Origin: Scolanthus callimorphus
Lineage: Eukaryota > Cnidaria > Anthozoa > Actiniaria > Edwardsiidae
Reading direction: 5' to 3'
Length of the DNA stretch: 64,000 bases
Assembly: GCA_033964015.1 (NCBI GenBank)
Contig: CM066920.1
Coordinates: 6,911,912-6,975,911, forward strand
How positions within the stretch are numbered: position 1 is the stretch's first letter; the number at the start of each line of letters is the position of its first letter. Made by a program: the position numbers and the translations under genes. Of this stretch, positions 23,145 through 35,533 are shown in pieces. Below the pieces are notes generated by a model. That model was not told where the DNA came from. It saw nothing but the letters and a program-made list of their open reading frames with translations, and searched no databases.

Positions 23145-26100
23145 TATATGTTTGCCTATGGGAAACTCGCATCCAAAAAGCACTTCTTTGAAGCCAAACT
23201 TCTTCGTTTGTGGCGAATCCACTTAGAAGAAACTAAAGCTCAGACTGCCCTTGCAAGGTACGCTTCAAGCTTTCTTAGAATGTCTTATGTGCCTTTTACA
23301 AATGTAATATCTTTTAGAGCGTAATAGTAGTGATTTAGAACACAATAAATCCCTAAACATTTACAGAGAAATAGATTTAATAAACCCAACACATTCAACA
23401 CTCAATAGCTACAGGCAGGAAACAGGTCTATGCAAAGCGGCCGCTCAGTAAAACTACTTTCACGTGCGCCCATGCTCATAGCGCTCCCTGATTGGTCAGC
23501 TGGAAGCTATAGAAAGCCAGTAACGTCATCAGGAAACGCGGAAGAGAAGTCGAAAAATAACTCCAGTAGGGAGGCAGGCGACCAAGAACCCAAAGCACCT
23601 GTTTTAAAAATGAGAACTAGAGACGCGAAGTAAGATCTCTTTTCAATTGATTGCTTCTTAGGACTAAATAATCACAAAATTATCTAACGTAAAATTTATG
23701 TAAAAAGGTTGAAGTTATAAAGTAAAAACAATTTTGTCATTCAGTGTACCCTAGTAAGGTTGCCCTTAGTTACCTGTTTTTGGTGTCAGGTTTTTTTTTT
23801 TCGGAACCAGGTTTTCGCGACTCTCAGCGTGCTCTCAGTCGCTCGGCTGTCAAAGCCCGTTGGACCAGAATTCCTAATTTGAACTTGTATTTCTCGAGAT
23901 TTGCCAATATGTAGCAACTGCTGTCCCTTAAAAAGCACATTGCTGAGATTGTTATTACAATTTCTTGTGGCATCACTACTAAGAAGACATTTCCTGACGA
24001 GTTATTTGGGAATTTATTCACCTTGTCTGGCAGAGCGACTGGCTCGGGATTGATCGATTGTTGTTGGTTTGAATCTGTTATATTCTCTCAAAACCTGGAT
24101 ATGGTTCTGAAAACTATGCAAGCTGGAATTATCTCCTTTGATTTCGACAAATACTCAACTCCGTTGCTGAAGCAACTTAGAGAAAAGGGGAAAACGGACA
24201 GTAACGGAGGCTTTCACCGAAACTGCAGATGCGTTAGACGATCTAGAACTTGCTCCCCGTGTGAAAAGAGTTATTCGCCGACCTCCTCCAATGTTGACTA
24301 TTTATGTTCGGAAAGAGACCGAAAAGGCATATAATGCTATATTTATGGAAGAATTAACTGTTGAAAACTTTAAAGAAGCGGTTTCATTAAGGTTTGGAGC
24401 GCCGGTGGATGCCATCAACAAACTCGAAATAATAACGGACGCTGGGTGAGTTGCACTTTCTCTTATATTTCCCTTGTTTTTCCGGGTGTAATGAGAAAAA
24501 TATCTTCTAAGAGTTATAATTCTATATGTGATTTATTTTGTTTCACACGTAGTATCCATAAATCTGAATACGACGAGATTTTCCAAATGTGAGGCGTGCG
24601 TTGCTCAATCGTTCATTCATGAACTGGGTCCAGTCATTCACTAAATGCAAATATAATTTGTAGTAAAATTCTTCGCGAAAAGTGCAGTATTCCTTTCATC
24701 GAGGTTATGTTATGAACTTTCATTCGTGATTCATGTGTAAATGTGCTGCTTAAAAGCATTTGTGTGATCAATATGCCTAGGTTGTGAGACGCAGTTCTAG
24801 GGTCATTCCCCTGGGAATTTTTAGAATTGACAAACTTGATTTAAATGTTTATGGTTATGGCGTTACTGACAAGAAAGTTTTATTTATTTCACATGGATCT
24901 TTCGTTTTCCAGAAGATTAGCAGATTGTGTCGGTATGAAATAGCATTTTTTAATGCCAATCAAGAACGCTGGCATATCACTTCTAGTCACGTTTAAAAAT
25001 CGAACGTGTGACTTATTGCATGGCCGGTGATAATCCCAAGCGATACGGCTATATCTCATCAAATTTCATGGTGAAAATTTTTATTATTGCTTCATTGAAT
25101 TCCTAAGCGAAAAGGAAGTGGTCTCGATGATTTAAAGTCTAAACTGGAAATGTACATCGATAATTTCTATTCATACCCTATGGAGCAATGCGATCTATGA
25201 TGAAATCAAGGACTCCAAAAACAGGTTTTCCAAAACACTAACCGGTTTTCCGTCAAGCAGAAGTCGCCAAACAAGGAACATTATATTCGCTACTGGTGTT
25301 TAGAAGAACAATACCATGAGTGTTTCTAGGGTGAAGCTTAAATTTATTTGAATATAAATTTTTGGATTTATTCTGCCTCAAAGGTAGTTCCATCGAGCGT
25401 GATTCCGGCCTCTTCGTGATACGTTGATAGGTTTATGTAAACAGCGCTGATCTGTCTGTCGGCAAAATCCAAGATCTATACTAACGTATGCTAAAAATTT
25501 AGATTTATCAGCCATTATAGTGCTTCTAAGTTCCACAGTTTATTATTTCTAGGAAGTTTTTTGCTATGTCCTATTTAAATGTGTCATTTTTCAAAGAAAA
25601 TTGTCACTTTCAAGTGGTCTTTTCTATCATAACCTCGGTCGTGAAATTGGATTGTCTGTCTTTTTATTAGTCAAGGGTTAAAGTCCAAAGAGCTCACTTT
25701 GCAAGACACTAAATATGGGAGTCTCATGATCCACGCGATATCCTGAAGTATGGATTTCAGATTTTGTGATTGACTCGGCCATTGTTCACATCTTTGGCAA
25801 TGTTGCAATCAGTAACAACATTGAGCAATACAATCTCTCTATGGTCTACGTGTGCAGCAATAAATCCATCTAGTCCTGCCCTGTCTGCTAAGCACTATAA
25901 AATAAATGTTTGTTGTAAGATAATTGGCTGCGCACATTAAAGCTTTTGCCCTTGATGCACATATAAATCTCTTTTAGACAGTTATAGTGAATAAGAGACA
26001 TCATTTTCTTGAGAAAAACTACATTTTGAAGACTCAACATGGGTTGTGTTCTATTATTTTGTCTATTGATAACAATGCTTTTAAGAATATTGATGCTTCT

Positions 26101-29100
26101 AAAAAAATATTGAAAAAATATCAACATTTAGCACAAAACTCTGTTGCTTCTACCAAATGTAGTATTTCTTTTTTAAAGAAATAAAGAAGAGCTGCAATGA
26201 TGCATGCAGTGCTAAACGTCTGCACTTGAGAGATGCTTAGCTCCTTGACCTAAAAAGTCTCTAGAAAGCCTTGTGTACACTAACGTGCTGCAATTGCAAA
26301 ACACACACCCTGTGGGCAGAGGTTGCTTTCTGTCAGTCTTTTATCATGTAGAGAAGTTGTCTGTGTGCCTTTTTTGCATTGTTGTTTGAAATAAAAGGAC
26401 ATAGACAACTTTGCTGAATGATTAAAGACTGATGGAAAAAAACGTCTGCTTGTTAGGGTAAAAAGTTGCAAAGTTTTATCATTCCCCTCGAATGTGAATT
26501 TGTTTCATTGCATTTATCACTGGAAAAAAGTTTTTGTATTTCATTTGTTACTGCATTTATCACTGGCATTTATCAGTGCAGCCCTTTATGTTGTTTTTTG
26601 TTAAATGCAAGATAGCATAAAGAGTATCAGCGTTTGATAGACAGGTATGATAGCCTCAGTGTTTCATGGGCAAGTATGTGTTGTTTGTCTCTGAAGAAAA
26701 CCTTTTGTTGAAAAGATAGCCATGTCCAACACAAATATTATTTTTACTTTATTTTGGCAAAGCTGTTTCTTTTGATGACAGTTTTGATTTTGAAACTTCA
26801 CAGCAAGAGGTTTTCTTTGGATTTTGTAGTGACCATATTTTGAACTTTAAGTTGATATGATAGAAGAGATTCAAAAATAGTGACCCATTAGTTCACAGTA
26901 TGGTCAAGCAATAATATGGAAAAGTGAGCATTGGGTGGGTTAAACACTGAGTTTTAAATAGCAGTTTTATCAGGCAGACCAATGTACAGTTATGTTGAGT
27001 GATAGTGTGAGACAGGCAGACAAATGATAAGTATGGTATTGTGTTTTATAACTTTGCGGATGCTCTGTAGCTCCCATTAAAGACAGGTGAATGCAACCCT
27101 GAAGATTGCCGAAGCTTGGATGACACCTCAGCCTTCGGAGAAATATGGGTGGTGAAAGTAAGAAAGGAAGCATGAAATTGTTAAAATGTCATTTAATTCT
27201 ATTGGTAAATTTTAATCAAGATTTGTCCTCTGTGAGCAAAATCTTTTTGCCTATTTGAAATTTGACTGACTGTTTTTTTTTTTAGCTTTGTTTTTCTCTC
27301 TTTCTGAGATGTGTTGTTTTTGAGTGCTTAAGGTACATTCATTGTGTGGGGGTGGGTGGGTGCTGAGGGAATTGTATCCTGCATAACAAGTGTTCCCCTG
27401 TACGAGAAACGTGGGCCTTTATTTGCCCCATTTTTGACTGCCCAAAAACTTGCTCATTGAACTTCTCATCACTTTCTTTCTGTTTGCCTGGGTTTCTATT
27501 CCCTGAAAACACTTGGGAACGGTTGCTATGCAGGTTAAGGGAATTGTCAAGCTCCTTTTCCTGCTACCTAACTCTGGAGAATATGATTTTTGTTTGTGCT
27601 TTGTAGTGTTTTAACTGTTGAAGAAACTAAAGGATCGGTTGAGCCAGAGTTGCATTTTGAACCAGCACATAGTCGGGCAAGAATGGACCTTAAAGGAAAA
27701 AATAAATAAAAAAGTCAACTTTCCTTGAGTTCAACTAAACAGTGTTTGATTCTTTGGGTCCCATGAATTAGGATTTGACAATTGCCTTATAAATATATGT
27801 TTAGGTTAAACACTTTTATGTCTCTTAAACATTCAAGCTTCCTGGGTATCTTATTCAAGATTTGCTTGTTAAAATACAGAATGTTAATTATGTAAAAGAA
27901 AGAATAAAAGAAATAAGAAAAATAGTTTGATTATCATTCCATTCAAGTGAGTGAAATGATTTCCAAAGCATAATTTGATATTACTATTTTTAAGCTTCTG
28001 GTGGATGTGGCATTACATCTCATCAAGTGCTCTTATTTTTTTAATAAATATAATATTATTGCATTGTAAAAACATGCGAATTTACTCTGAATATGGCAGA
28101 AAATTACAGAATAGCTCAAATCAGAACCACATTCAAATTCAGTTTTGTATTTCTGTTTTATCACAGAGCAGAGCCAAAATGAGCAATCTTATTCAACATT
28201 ATTGCTTTTATTCTTTCTGTTTTTGTTTTGGTCAGGTACTTAAAATATCCTGTGTGAATCAGGATTTTAAACCATTCCACACATCACATTGCAGAGTAAA
28301 ATATGCAAAAATACCTGTCAAAAGTTTCTTATTATTAGGTTGTTTAACAAAACCAGTTTCATGTTCATGCTTTCAATCCAGGTTTTCTAAAACCAGTAAA
28401 ACAAGTATGCCTGGAATTGCGATTTATACAAAGCATTACAAACAAAGCCAGGATTTATTAATTTGTTTTCAATAAAATATTCTTCTTGTTATTCTTCTGT
28501 TACTAAGCTCCAGGTTTATAAAGGTCTTTTTTCCTGTTTATGTAATATCAATGAGCTTGTCTTTGTTTTTTTTGGCAAGACTATTTTTGGTTGCATTTTG
28601 TGAAATAATTAATAATTAACAAATCTATATTGTACATTTGTACAAACATGTTTTAAGGTGTTAATTGGATTTCTTTATCAAGAGGGATTTTTGTGGTTCC
28701 CCATTAACTGGCTCTTTTCCAAAACTTCAAGTTGGTCAAGATTTAGAATCCTGGTAAAATTAGTCATTTTTAACAAGAAACCTGCCGTTTTATGTGTGAA
28801 ATGGTTCATTGTTGGGTGTAAATCCTGCATATCTGCCCCCTACCTTGCATTGTAAGATCTGTTTGTGGGCTAAGTGAAAAGGCTTATGTTGTATTGTACT
28901 GGGCAGATATTCAAAACCAATAGCTACAGACAGATCTTACTCTTAATACTGTATCTCTTTAGAGCAGATAAGAAATATAAATGAATGCTATAGGAAATCA
29001 TATGTAGAGGTAAATCTTTGAATAAAATCTCCAGGAAGGGTTTTCTTTTTCATATTGATTCATGTAAATACTCAACGATTTCTGTCTTTGTTTTTGTCAA

Positions 29101-29223
29101 CAGCTCAATAGAGACTCTAGATGACAAACACATAAGAACGTTTATGATGAAGACACCTTCATTATTTCATTGGATTACAATAATACAGAAGGCACATGCG
29201 ACATACTGCTCCACACAAGCTGA
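23145..29223 (+). CDS. CP2/Grainyhead-superfamily factor, C-terminal exons, frameshifted last exon
   Basis: The core exon 24173-24445 encodes KRTVTEAFTE, then RRPPPMLTIYVRKETEKAYN and AIFMEELTVENFKEAVSLRF. This matches the C-terminal ubiquitin-like dimerisation domain of the CP2 family (LTIYV..YHAIYLEELT in LSF; KRT.S.FTEE and YVRKET in GRHL). The last exon 29104-29223 gives SIETLDDKHIR in the expected phase. At about 29138 the frame must shift by one base to read YDEDTFIISLDYNNTEG and reach the stop at 29221. Upstream, 23145-23257 and 23513-23629 have usable splice sites and compatible phases and may be earlier exons, but I do not recognise their sequence; ATTGG (CCAAT-type) at 23491 hints that a promoter could lie there instead. 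The family is nuclear and DNA-binding; no CP2 DNA-binding domain was found in the window. Confidence is high for the 24.2-kb exon, lower for the rest. Confidence 0.65.
24817..24990 (+). repeat. Duplicated segment with a conserved peptide frame, copy 2
   Basis: Partner of 21715-21885. The open frame gives RIDKLDLNVYGYGVTDKK before the shared FISHGSFVFQKISR stretch and stops at about 24994. Confidence 0.55.
26315..26450. mobile_element. MITE family B, copy 1 (CTTTCTGTCAGTCTTTTAT ends)
   Basis: GCAGAGGTTGCTTTCTGTC at the left end is mirrored by AAAGACTGATGGAAAAAAAC at the right. The same arms occur at 38190-38359. Both copies have a GAAGTTGT or AAGTTGTT word just inside the left arm. Confidence 0.75.
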
Positions 29224-31398
29224 CAAGAAGATTGATTGCATATGGTCAGTAAATCATGCTCTATTTTGTTGGCAGCATCATCTACGTACATCCCCTGCCG
29301 TGAGCCAAGGCACCCCATCTGCATTGTTTTTGGAGATGGAAGCTATGTAGTTTCAATATCAGTACATTCCTAATAGGAAATGAAAGATGTTCATGCCTGA
29401 CTTGTAGGTTTCTGATCGAAGTATTTTTGTAGATACAGAGTATTTATTTCAAGATGGTATTAAGTTATGTGATGATAGTAAAGAATTTATGACAAAGGCT
29501 CCCAAATTGCAAGCATTGGCCAGAATAGACCAACTCTTGCTAGGCTAATGAATATTTTATTTTTTTGGCTACAACTTTCAGTCAATAATTCTTAACTATC
29601 ACAAAAGGATACAAAGGATACACTCCTGTCGATTTTCCTTTTCCGCACTTTGTTTAAAGACGTTTTTACATGCATTCAGTTGCAAAGGAACATGCTATGG
29701 TATCTCATTGTTTTTTTGTACTACAAAAATGTTAGACTCTTTGATTCTCCAATAAATTTGGTTTTGGTAGAGCAAAGACTTGCATTATTTAGTTTATAAA
29801 GTTTAAAGAATGATGTACAATTTTCATTTACTAGAATGCAGCAGAATGTTGATAGAAATATAGTTTTATATACAAAATAACTAAAATTCGCATATTGTAA
29901 AAAGGAATAATCTGATGAAGAACTGCTAAACTGTTGATGCCTTATCCTGCATCATACTAGCACTGAACGTTTTTTTTCTTATGTTTTCTTATTTTCTACG
30001 AGAAAAATTGTTATAATAGTCATAGCATATGAAGTGGATTTCAGAAAACACTCAGCCAGTCAGAAACAATCCCCATTAAACAACAAACCAATCAGGAGAT
30101 AAAGTCATTGGTCAATGAGGACTCCAGTTGGATGGTGCTGGTTCTGACTGTTTTAAGGTAGCCTGTCATGATACGCGCATGCTCCAGGAGCGATCACTGA
30201 ATTATCAACTAATAAGACCATCCTACTAGATAACTATTGAACAACATGTAAAGCTAAAAAGCATGGTCGGATGGATTGAGAAGTAGTAAGATTATATAAG
30301 ATTTGTTTTTGAGGTTTTTAGCCTTCACTGGCCGTCGTTATGGGACACGTATACTTCCCAATCTCGTACCCAGAGCCCGTCATTTTTTGGCCAGCAGCTT
30401 CTTTGATTTGAGAGATTCGCATAACAGCTGCGCAGTTGCGTGACAGGCTTCCTTTAACTTAACATTTAGTTTGTCTGTCATCTGGCGCGGGTTGTTCAAA
30501 GGTGGATTAAATTTAAACCAGGTTTAGTTCTGAACAAAACCATTGAGTCACCATGGTAATTAATCCTGGATTAGTGCTAAACCACTTTCGAGCAACCGGA
30601 CCCTGGAATCTGCCCTATGAGATATTACTGTCCTTATTATAGTATTTTGTTTAACAGTCTTACAAGTTTGGGCAATTACAGTGTTGTGGTTGTTTTGTTG
30701 GACTCAGATGCAAGTATTGTATTCTGTCAGTTTTGAAAAGAAATAAACTTATTGAACTGATTCATTGTTTCTCTTCTGATTAATTCAAAAATGAAAAAAA
30801 TGAAGGGTGCATTAAGTGGTCAATAATATAGCATGGAGAGTTGGTGCCATAATAACAGTAAGGTGGTTCCCATGGTTCCCCTTCAGCACCAGTCACATCG
30901 ATTGGTTTCCCAATGGAAATTATAACTTCCCAGTGGAGGTTGGAGGTAGGGAACGCAACAAAAAGCTTGTGAAAGCAAGCACATGGCAAATGTATACCGC
31001 CCCATCACGCATGCATGGATCCAGGCTGCTGCTAACCACCTTTGGGTTAGACTGCACAAGCAATCTTGAGAAAGCAGTAATGCATCTCCTGAGCATACAC
31101 TGCAAGATTTTTGGTCTGAAGAGCCGCGTGGACCGGATTTGTCATTAGAGCTGCTAAAAACATTTTCTTTATGCCTACATTCTGCCGTTTTAAAACCATT
31201 TTTGTATCACAAAACGGGGGTGCGTCCGCAACTAAAAGCACCGCCACTGTCAGAGCTAGCCCTTCAAACTTAAGGTCGAAGCATATGTTCAGTATGATTA
31301 TTGCTATACTCGTCTATCTTCTCGTCTATATTTTATAGCTTATTTTTAAATGAATGTAAAGCGCATTTGGACATTAGGAAAATGCGCTATATAAGTAC

Positions 31399-31422
31399 TT
31401 ATTATTATTATTATTATTATTA

Positions 31423-31462
<40 letters not shown>
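31399..31462. repeat. ATT microsatellite
   Basis: About 20 ATT units with one interruption (TATATTA). Shorter ATT or AAT runs also occur at 40437-40460 and 47868-47881. Confidence 0.95.
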
Positions 31463-31463
<1 letters not shown>

Positions 31464-31525
31464 CCTACGTGTGCATTTTGCCTGTGAGGTCAAGGGCGGA
31501 ATGTTCTTTCCGCCCGCAGTTGTGA

Positions 31526-31640
31526 TCTGGAGCACGACATTCACTCGTTGGAAATCCGGTATAACGAGCTACAAGCAGGCCCGTTGCATGAACGTTTAGC
31601 AGGCGGTTCGCTTTGTAAGAGGACACGGTTCTCTTTGTAG
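31526..31640 (+). other. Possible isolated terminal exon
   Basis: After a good acceptor (TTCTTTCCGCCCGCAG) one frame reads CDLEHDIHSLEIRYNELQAG and stops at about 31640. Codon use and the heptad-like pattern look coding, but I found no partner exon. It may belong to an unrecognised gene or be chance. Confidence 0.25.
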
Positions 31641-32090
31641 ATGCCTTTTCCTTATCAAATTATCCCCCTAGTCACGCTGCGTTGCGCAAGTTTTTGATGA
31701 TGCTGTGCATCACCCCCATCCCTCCCAAGGTTCAAACCTGTCACCTCTACTATGCTGTCACGTAAAAAAACTCACATACAAGAACCTTCTTGGTCTTGTC
31801 CGGCTAAAAAAGGGGTTGATTATTTAGGTGTTCCCCATTCATAGCAGTGGAAGGGATTTTCAGTCGATGTTCCGCCCTATGGATTTCGCGAATTATGTGT
31901 CTTGATTCAGGATTCGAGGATTCCCAGAAGAGGCGCGCGACCATCACGATGGAAATGTACAAAAAAAGAAGCCTCCCCCACGCCGATTGCCATGATTGCT
32001 ACCACAGTAGCTTTTCCTAGTTGCTGGGGCGTAGCTTTCCCGTAGGGTCAACTGAGCTAGTTATTTTTGCTACCTTTTGTTTTAAAAACA

Positions 32091-32249
32091 GGTTAGGCCC
32101 GCGGCAAACGCCGCGCCAGAGTCGCGCCGTTCCAATACAAAACAATAGATTTATTGATTATAAAGTGTAATGAAGCGGCGTCCTTTGAAAAGGAAAGGTT
32201 CGACAGAAGAAGAGCGGATGAAGTTCGGCGTTTGCCGTAGGCCTTACTT
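32091..32249. repeat. Inverted repeat (GGCAAACGCCG arms)
   Basis: GGTTAGGCCCGCGGCAAACGCC at 32091 is mirrored by GGCGTTTGCCGTAGGCCTTAC ending at 32248. No ORF of note. Confidence 0.65.
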
Positions 32250-33381
32250 TGATTTGGTGGGACAAAATAGAGACCATACATCCAAACATCTCCCCGAGAG
32301 CTGAAGCATCGTATGGCGACCGTACGTTTCTTACGCCCACGCCAGAAATTTCGGCCCTGACAGTCGCTATCCCGAGGGTTTTCAGTTAACGGCTCGGTAG
32401 CGACTCAGTGACCTAGCGGTGAGAGTACGCCCGGCCAGCAGACCATTTAAGGACGCCCCTTGTATGAGTAGTAAACAATCAACCTTTATTCCTATAGTTA
32501 TCTGTTAACGGGAAGTATTTATAGGTCAGATAGTCAACAATGTGGGATCCATGTGGGACACTTGGGTAATCTTATTCGTTCCCGTCTTCAATAAAGTTCG
32601 TCTCTTCTAATTCGTTATTTAATTCGGCAAGGAGTTATTATTTTATCATTATAATTACTTTTCATAGACCATGTGACACGCCCTTATTTCAAACTTTTTA
32701 TTAACGCATGTACACTAACACTTCCAAGAAATTGTCACAAAGCGAGCATTCCAAGCAACGGCCAAATGTCGTTGGGAGTATCTTGTAATTTGAGGAGATC
32801 ATGTGCTATACGCCTTAGTCCCGTTAGTCATGCAACCCTTTGTGATTTTCCCTAAGGAATTTGGTTAACCATTTGTAGCAGTCTTTCTTTCCTCCTTTCT
32901 TCTCCCGGCCTTGAACTGTTGAAAGAACGGATACAAGCACAGTCATGTCACGCATTCGGTCAAATTTTGCGAGCATTTTAAAATACATTTGAGAAGAACA
33001 TTCCGAGTATTCTTTTTATCTTTTGCTTGCGTATTGGTGTTCTGAGCTTCCCTTTGCCTCTGAATGGCACCAGCATGACAAGTATGAGCGTGACACTGAC
33101 GCGCAGGTTTATAAAGTTGAGTTGAGTCACGTAAGTTAATATTTGTTGATTTTCCTATATAGGTTTCAGTTGTGCTCCTTTCTGTACTTTTTTTCAACCT
33201 TCTCGCTGGCCTGAGGAAACTACTGATTGTAGGCTCCTGCAAAAGAAGCGCGTATAAATTTTCTCGCACGCGCATAGCACGCATAGCAATCATCAGCATT
33301 CGTGACGTAATGACGCTCATCATTAATTAACACCTCATCATTAATTAACACTTGCAATGTTGCAAAAATTATGCAATCAGG

Positions 33382-33785
33382 ATGTCTGATGTTCATGGAG
33401 AAGAAGAGACTAAAGATGTAGAGCATAGACAAAGCTCTTTAGAATAATTACCGAATTCTTCGTCAACTTGACGTCAAGCTCTCAAAGCTCTACCGAAGTG
33501 GACGATAACAACAACAATGCGGCATCTGAAATCGCCACAGACCAGACAGAAGACACCGGACATACTACCTCAGCGGAATCTAAAGACAGTAATGAGCTAT
33601 CATGTGATAGTAAAACAGTGAAAGAGAATGATGTCAATGACAGCGGGGCAGATGTCATAGAAGATGAAGAAGAAGACTCGCCATACTCTTGCGATAGCCA
33701 TTTGCGCGCTTCAAGTTCTATTTACGCCGAACCAGAGAAACTTGACGAAGAGGACTTGGACTATGTTATGCTTGTTTCATCGTAG
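33382..33785 (+). pseudogene. Small acidic orphan protein gene, frame interrupted near the start
   Basis: ATG at 33382 opens MSDVHGEEETKDVEHRQSSL and stops at 33445. An overlapping frame, open from 33429, then continues without a break to the stop at 33783. It is very acidic and Ser/Asn-rich (TEVDDNNNNAASE, DVIEDEEEDSPYSC) and ends DYVMLVSS. The two halves align with the start and end of the minus-strand protein at 35534-35914 (MTDQHPEQQENVEDHQESSS and FSVFVSS), so they probably belong to one gene with a one- or two-base offset around 33435. A TATA-like TTTATAAAG at 33108 and AATAAA at 34423 flank it. Function unknown. Either a sequencing indel or a genuine lesion is possible. Confidence 0.5.
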
Positions 33786-34115
33786 CAGGTGACCATGGAA
33801 TATGCAAGTGGTCTTGATAATTAAGATTACATAAGAAGTTTCTAAAAAGTGTCGCATGTAAAAAATTATTTAAATGCTTTATAAGAAAGTTAAAAGTGCT
33901 ACTGATGCGAAACTCACATTTCCTTGAGAGTTATAAAAGCCAAATTCAGTTCATTATCCAATTATTCCGTCTGGACTGAAAGGTATTTTTAGTGTATTTC
34001 CGGCCAATCTCTGCCACCAGGAGATTTCCTTTCTCAGAAGAAAGCATGCATCCATTATAGCGGGAATTGACCCTTTTGGTGACTGAAACGTAAATTTCAC
34101 ATCTTATTGATGTCC

Positions 34116-34190
34116 ATTGTGTGATTCCATAAATTATCCACACAGAAGGGGTTTGAGATGATCCCCACGCTTCCGGAATTTCAAGCGAAA
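34116..34190. repeat. MITE family C, single end
   Basis: ATTGTGTGATTCCATAAATTATCCA matches the ends of the family C elements listed at 36781, 37697, 40048 and 40348 (key positions 34116-34140). No matching right end was found. Confidence 0.5.
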
Positions 34191-34909
34191 AATCATAATT
34201 TTCGCAATTTTTAGAGAAAAGCGAATATTTCAATGTCTGTCTGAAGAAAGTAAAGATCATTTGTTCTGTACTCACTTTCTGATTGGCTAACTTCTTACAT
34301 AATGCCCCGGTTGACGTAGTCGCACAGTAAGACTAAGGTTTGCACTAGCAAAATTCTTCCACAAAAAATGGTCTTCCACTTGAAAGCAACAATTTTGTTA
34401 TATAAGGACACAATGCTGTAGAAATAAAGCAATGTTAAAAAAATCCTAGCCTTGTTCTCCCACACTTTTGCTGTTGTGACATAATGCTGTTATAACAATA
34501 TAGTTGATGTTCACCGGAGTAAATTATGTTCTGGGCCCTTCTCTCTCTTCTTGAGTCGGGCCCAAAACATATTTATGCCCAATAACATCAATACATTACT
34601 ATTATCATAACTTTGGAGAGCACAGACTACAAAAACAAGACGTTTTGACGACCACCATAACAGCGACCTCAGACCAGCAGGCTCTAATATATTAATGTAT
34701 TAGACCCTGCCAAAATGTTCATTAGAGCCTGGATAATATGCCACAATGCTCGATGCCAAAGTTATAAGAATATTTTGTTGTCACTAGTGTGAACCAGCCT
34801 TTAGTAATTTTGGTAAAATGCTCTTATGGTCCTTCATGTGTAACAGTGGCTCAAATTTTGGGCAGCACATGATATGAATTAATACATTTTATTTTAAAAT
34901 GATGTATTT

Positions 34910-35272
34910 AACCATTATCCTGTGAGATTGCGCAGAATATTTAACCATTATCCTGCGAGATTGAGCAGAATATCGTCTGATACTTAGCCGACGAGGGACG
35001 AAGTCCCGAGTTGGCTAAAATCAGACGATATTCTGCAAAATCGAGCAGGATAATGGTTTTATTATTCAGCACATCGATAGCACAAAAACCCCCGAAAAAA
35101 ATGACTTTTGTGTATTATTTACGAGCTCAAAACATCATATTTTCCTCAGAGACGGATATCGCAGGATAGCTGTCATGTACAGAAGACAGCTATTGGCGTT
35201 CCAATGACCATATTTGGGCAGTGCATCGATGTGCTGAATAATAATGTCTGATACTTAGCCCACGAGGGAGCT
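34910..35272. repeat. Nested hairpin element with duplicated arm
   Basis: AACCATTATCCTGYGAGATTG occurs twice in tandem (34910 and 34943). The second copy is the left arm of a hairpin whose right arm ends ATCGAGCAGGATAATGGTT at about 35058. An outer pair, ATTATTCAGCACATCGAT (35061) and its complement (35225-35245), encloses it partly. ACTTAGCCxACGAGGGA recurs at 34983 and 35255. Confidence 0.7.
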
Positions 35273-35533
35273 TCAGTTAATACTGGTATACTTACATGTT
35301 ATATAAATGACAAAGTTCCCTAGTGTCATTCGTATAATGAAATGTGTTTTTTAATACATTATAGTTTTATAGCATGATGATGCGATATCCCAAGAGACAA
35401 AAGTAGTAACAAGCAACACATTATTCCAGAACAGGAACACGAACATGAAAGCTTCAGAAGTTTGCAGCTGACCTGTTGGATTTAAACTACAGTTGCACCC
35501 AATCCTCTCAGCCATTCTATAAATAGTAGGGGG

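Larger units (their letters stand above)
24446..29103 (+). other. Large AT-rich intron of the CP2-family gene
   Basis: About 4.6 kb with no supported exon. It contains the second copy of the duplicated segment (24817-24990) and a family B MITE (26315-26450). The rest is low-complexity AT-rich DNA. Confidence 0.5.
29224..33381. other. Intergenic: CP2-gene 3' region and repeats
   Basis: AAATAAAC at about 30740 is a candidate polyadenylation site for the CP2-family gene. 30780-31150 has overlapping ORFs on both strands but none with splice support or recognisable motifs. An ATT microsatellite lies at 31399-31462, a possible isolated exon at 31526-31640, and an inverted repeat at 32091-32249. 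TTTATAAAG at 33108 is a candidate TATA box for the gene at 33382. Confidence 0.45.
33786..35533. other. Spacer between the two convergent acidic genes
   Basis: Contains half of a family C MITE end at 34116-34190 and the nested hairpin element at 34910-35272. No gene is supported. Confidence 0.6.

Noticed and set aside
30780..31247. Overlapping ORFs of 60-110 aa on both strands
   Set aside because: Neither strand gives splice-supported exons or family motifs, and the frames shadow each other. An old retrocopy cannot be excluded.
33946..34275. 109-aa minus-strand ORF
   Set aside because: It overlaps a repeat end, has no recognisable motif and lies in the spacer of the acidic gene pair; length alone is expected by chance in this much DNA.
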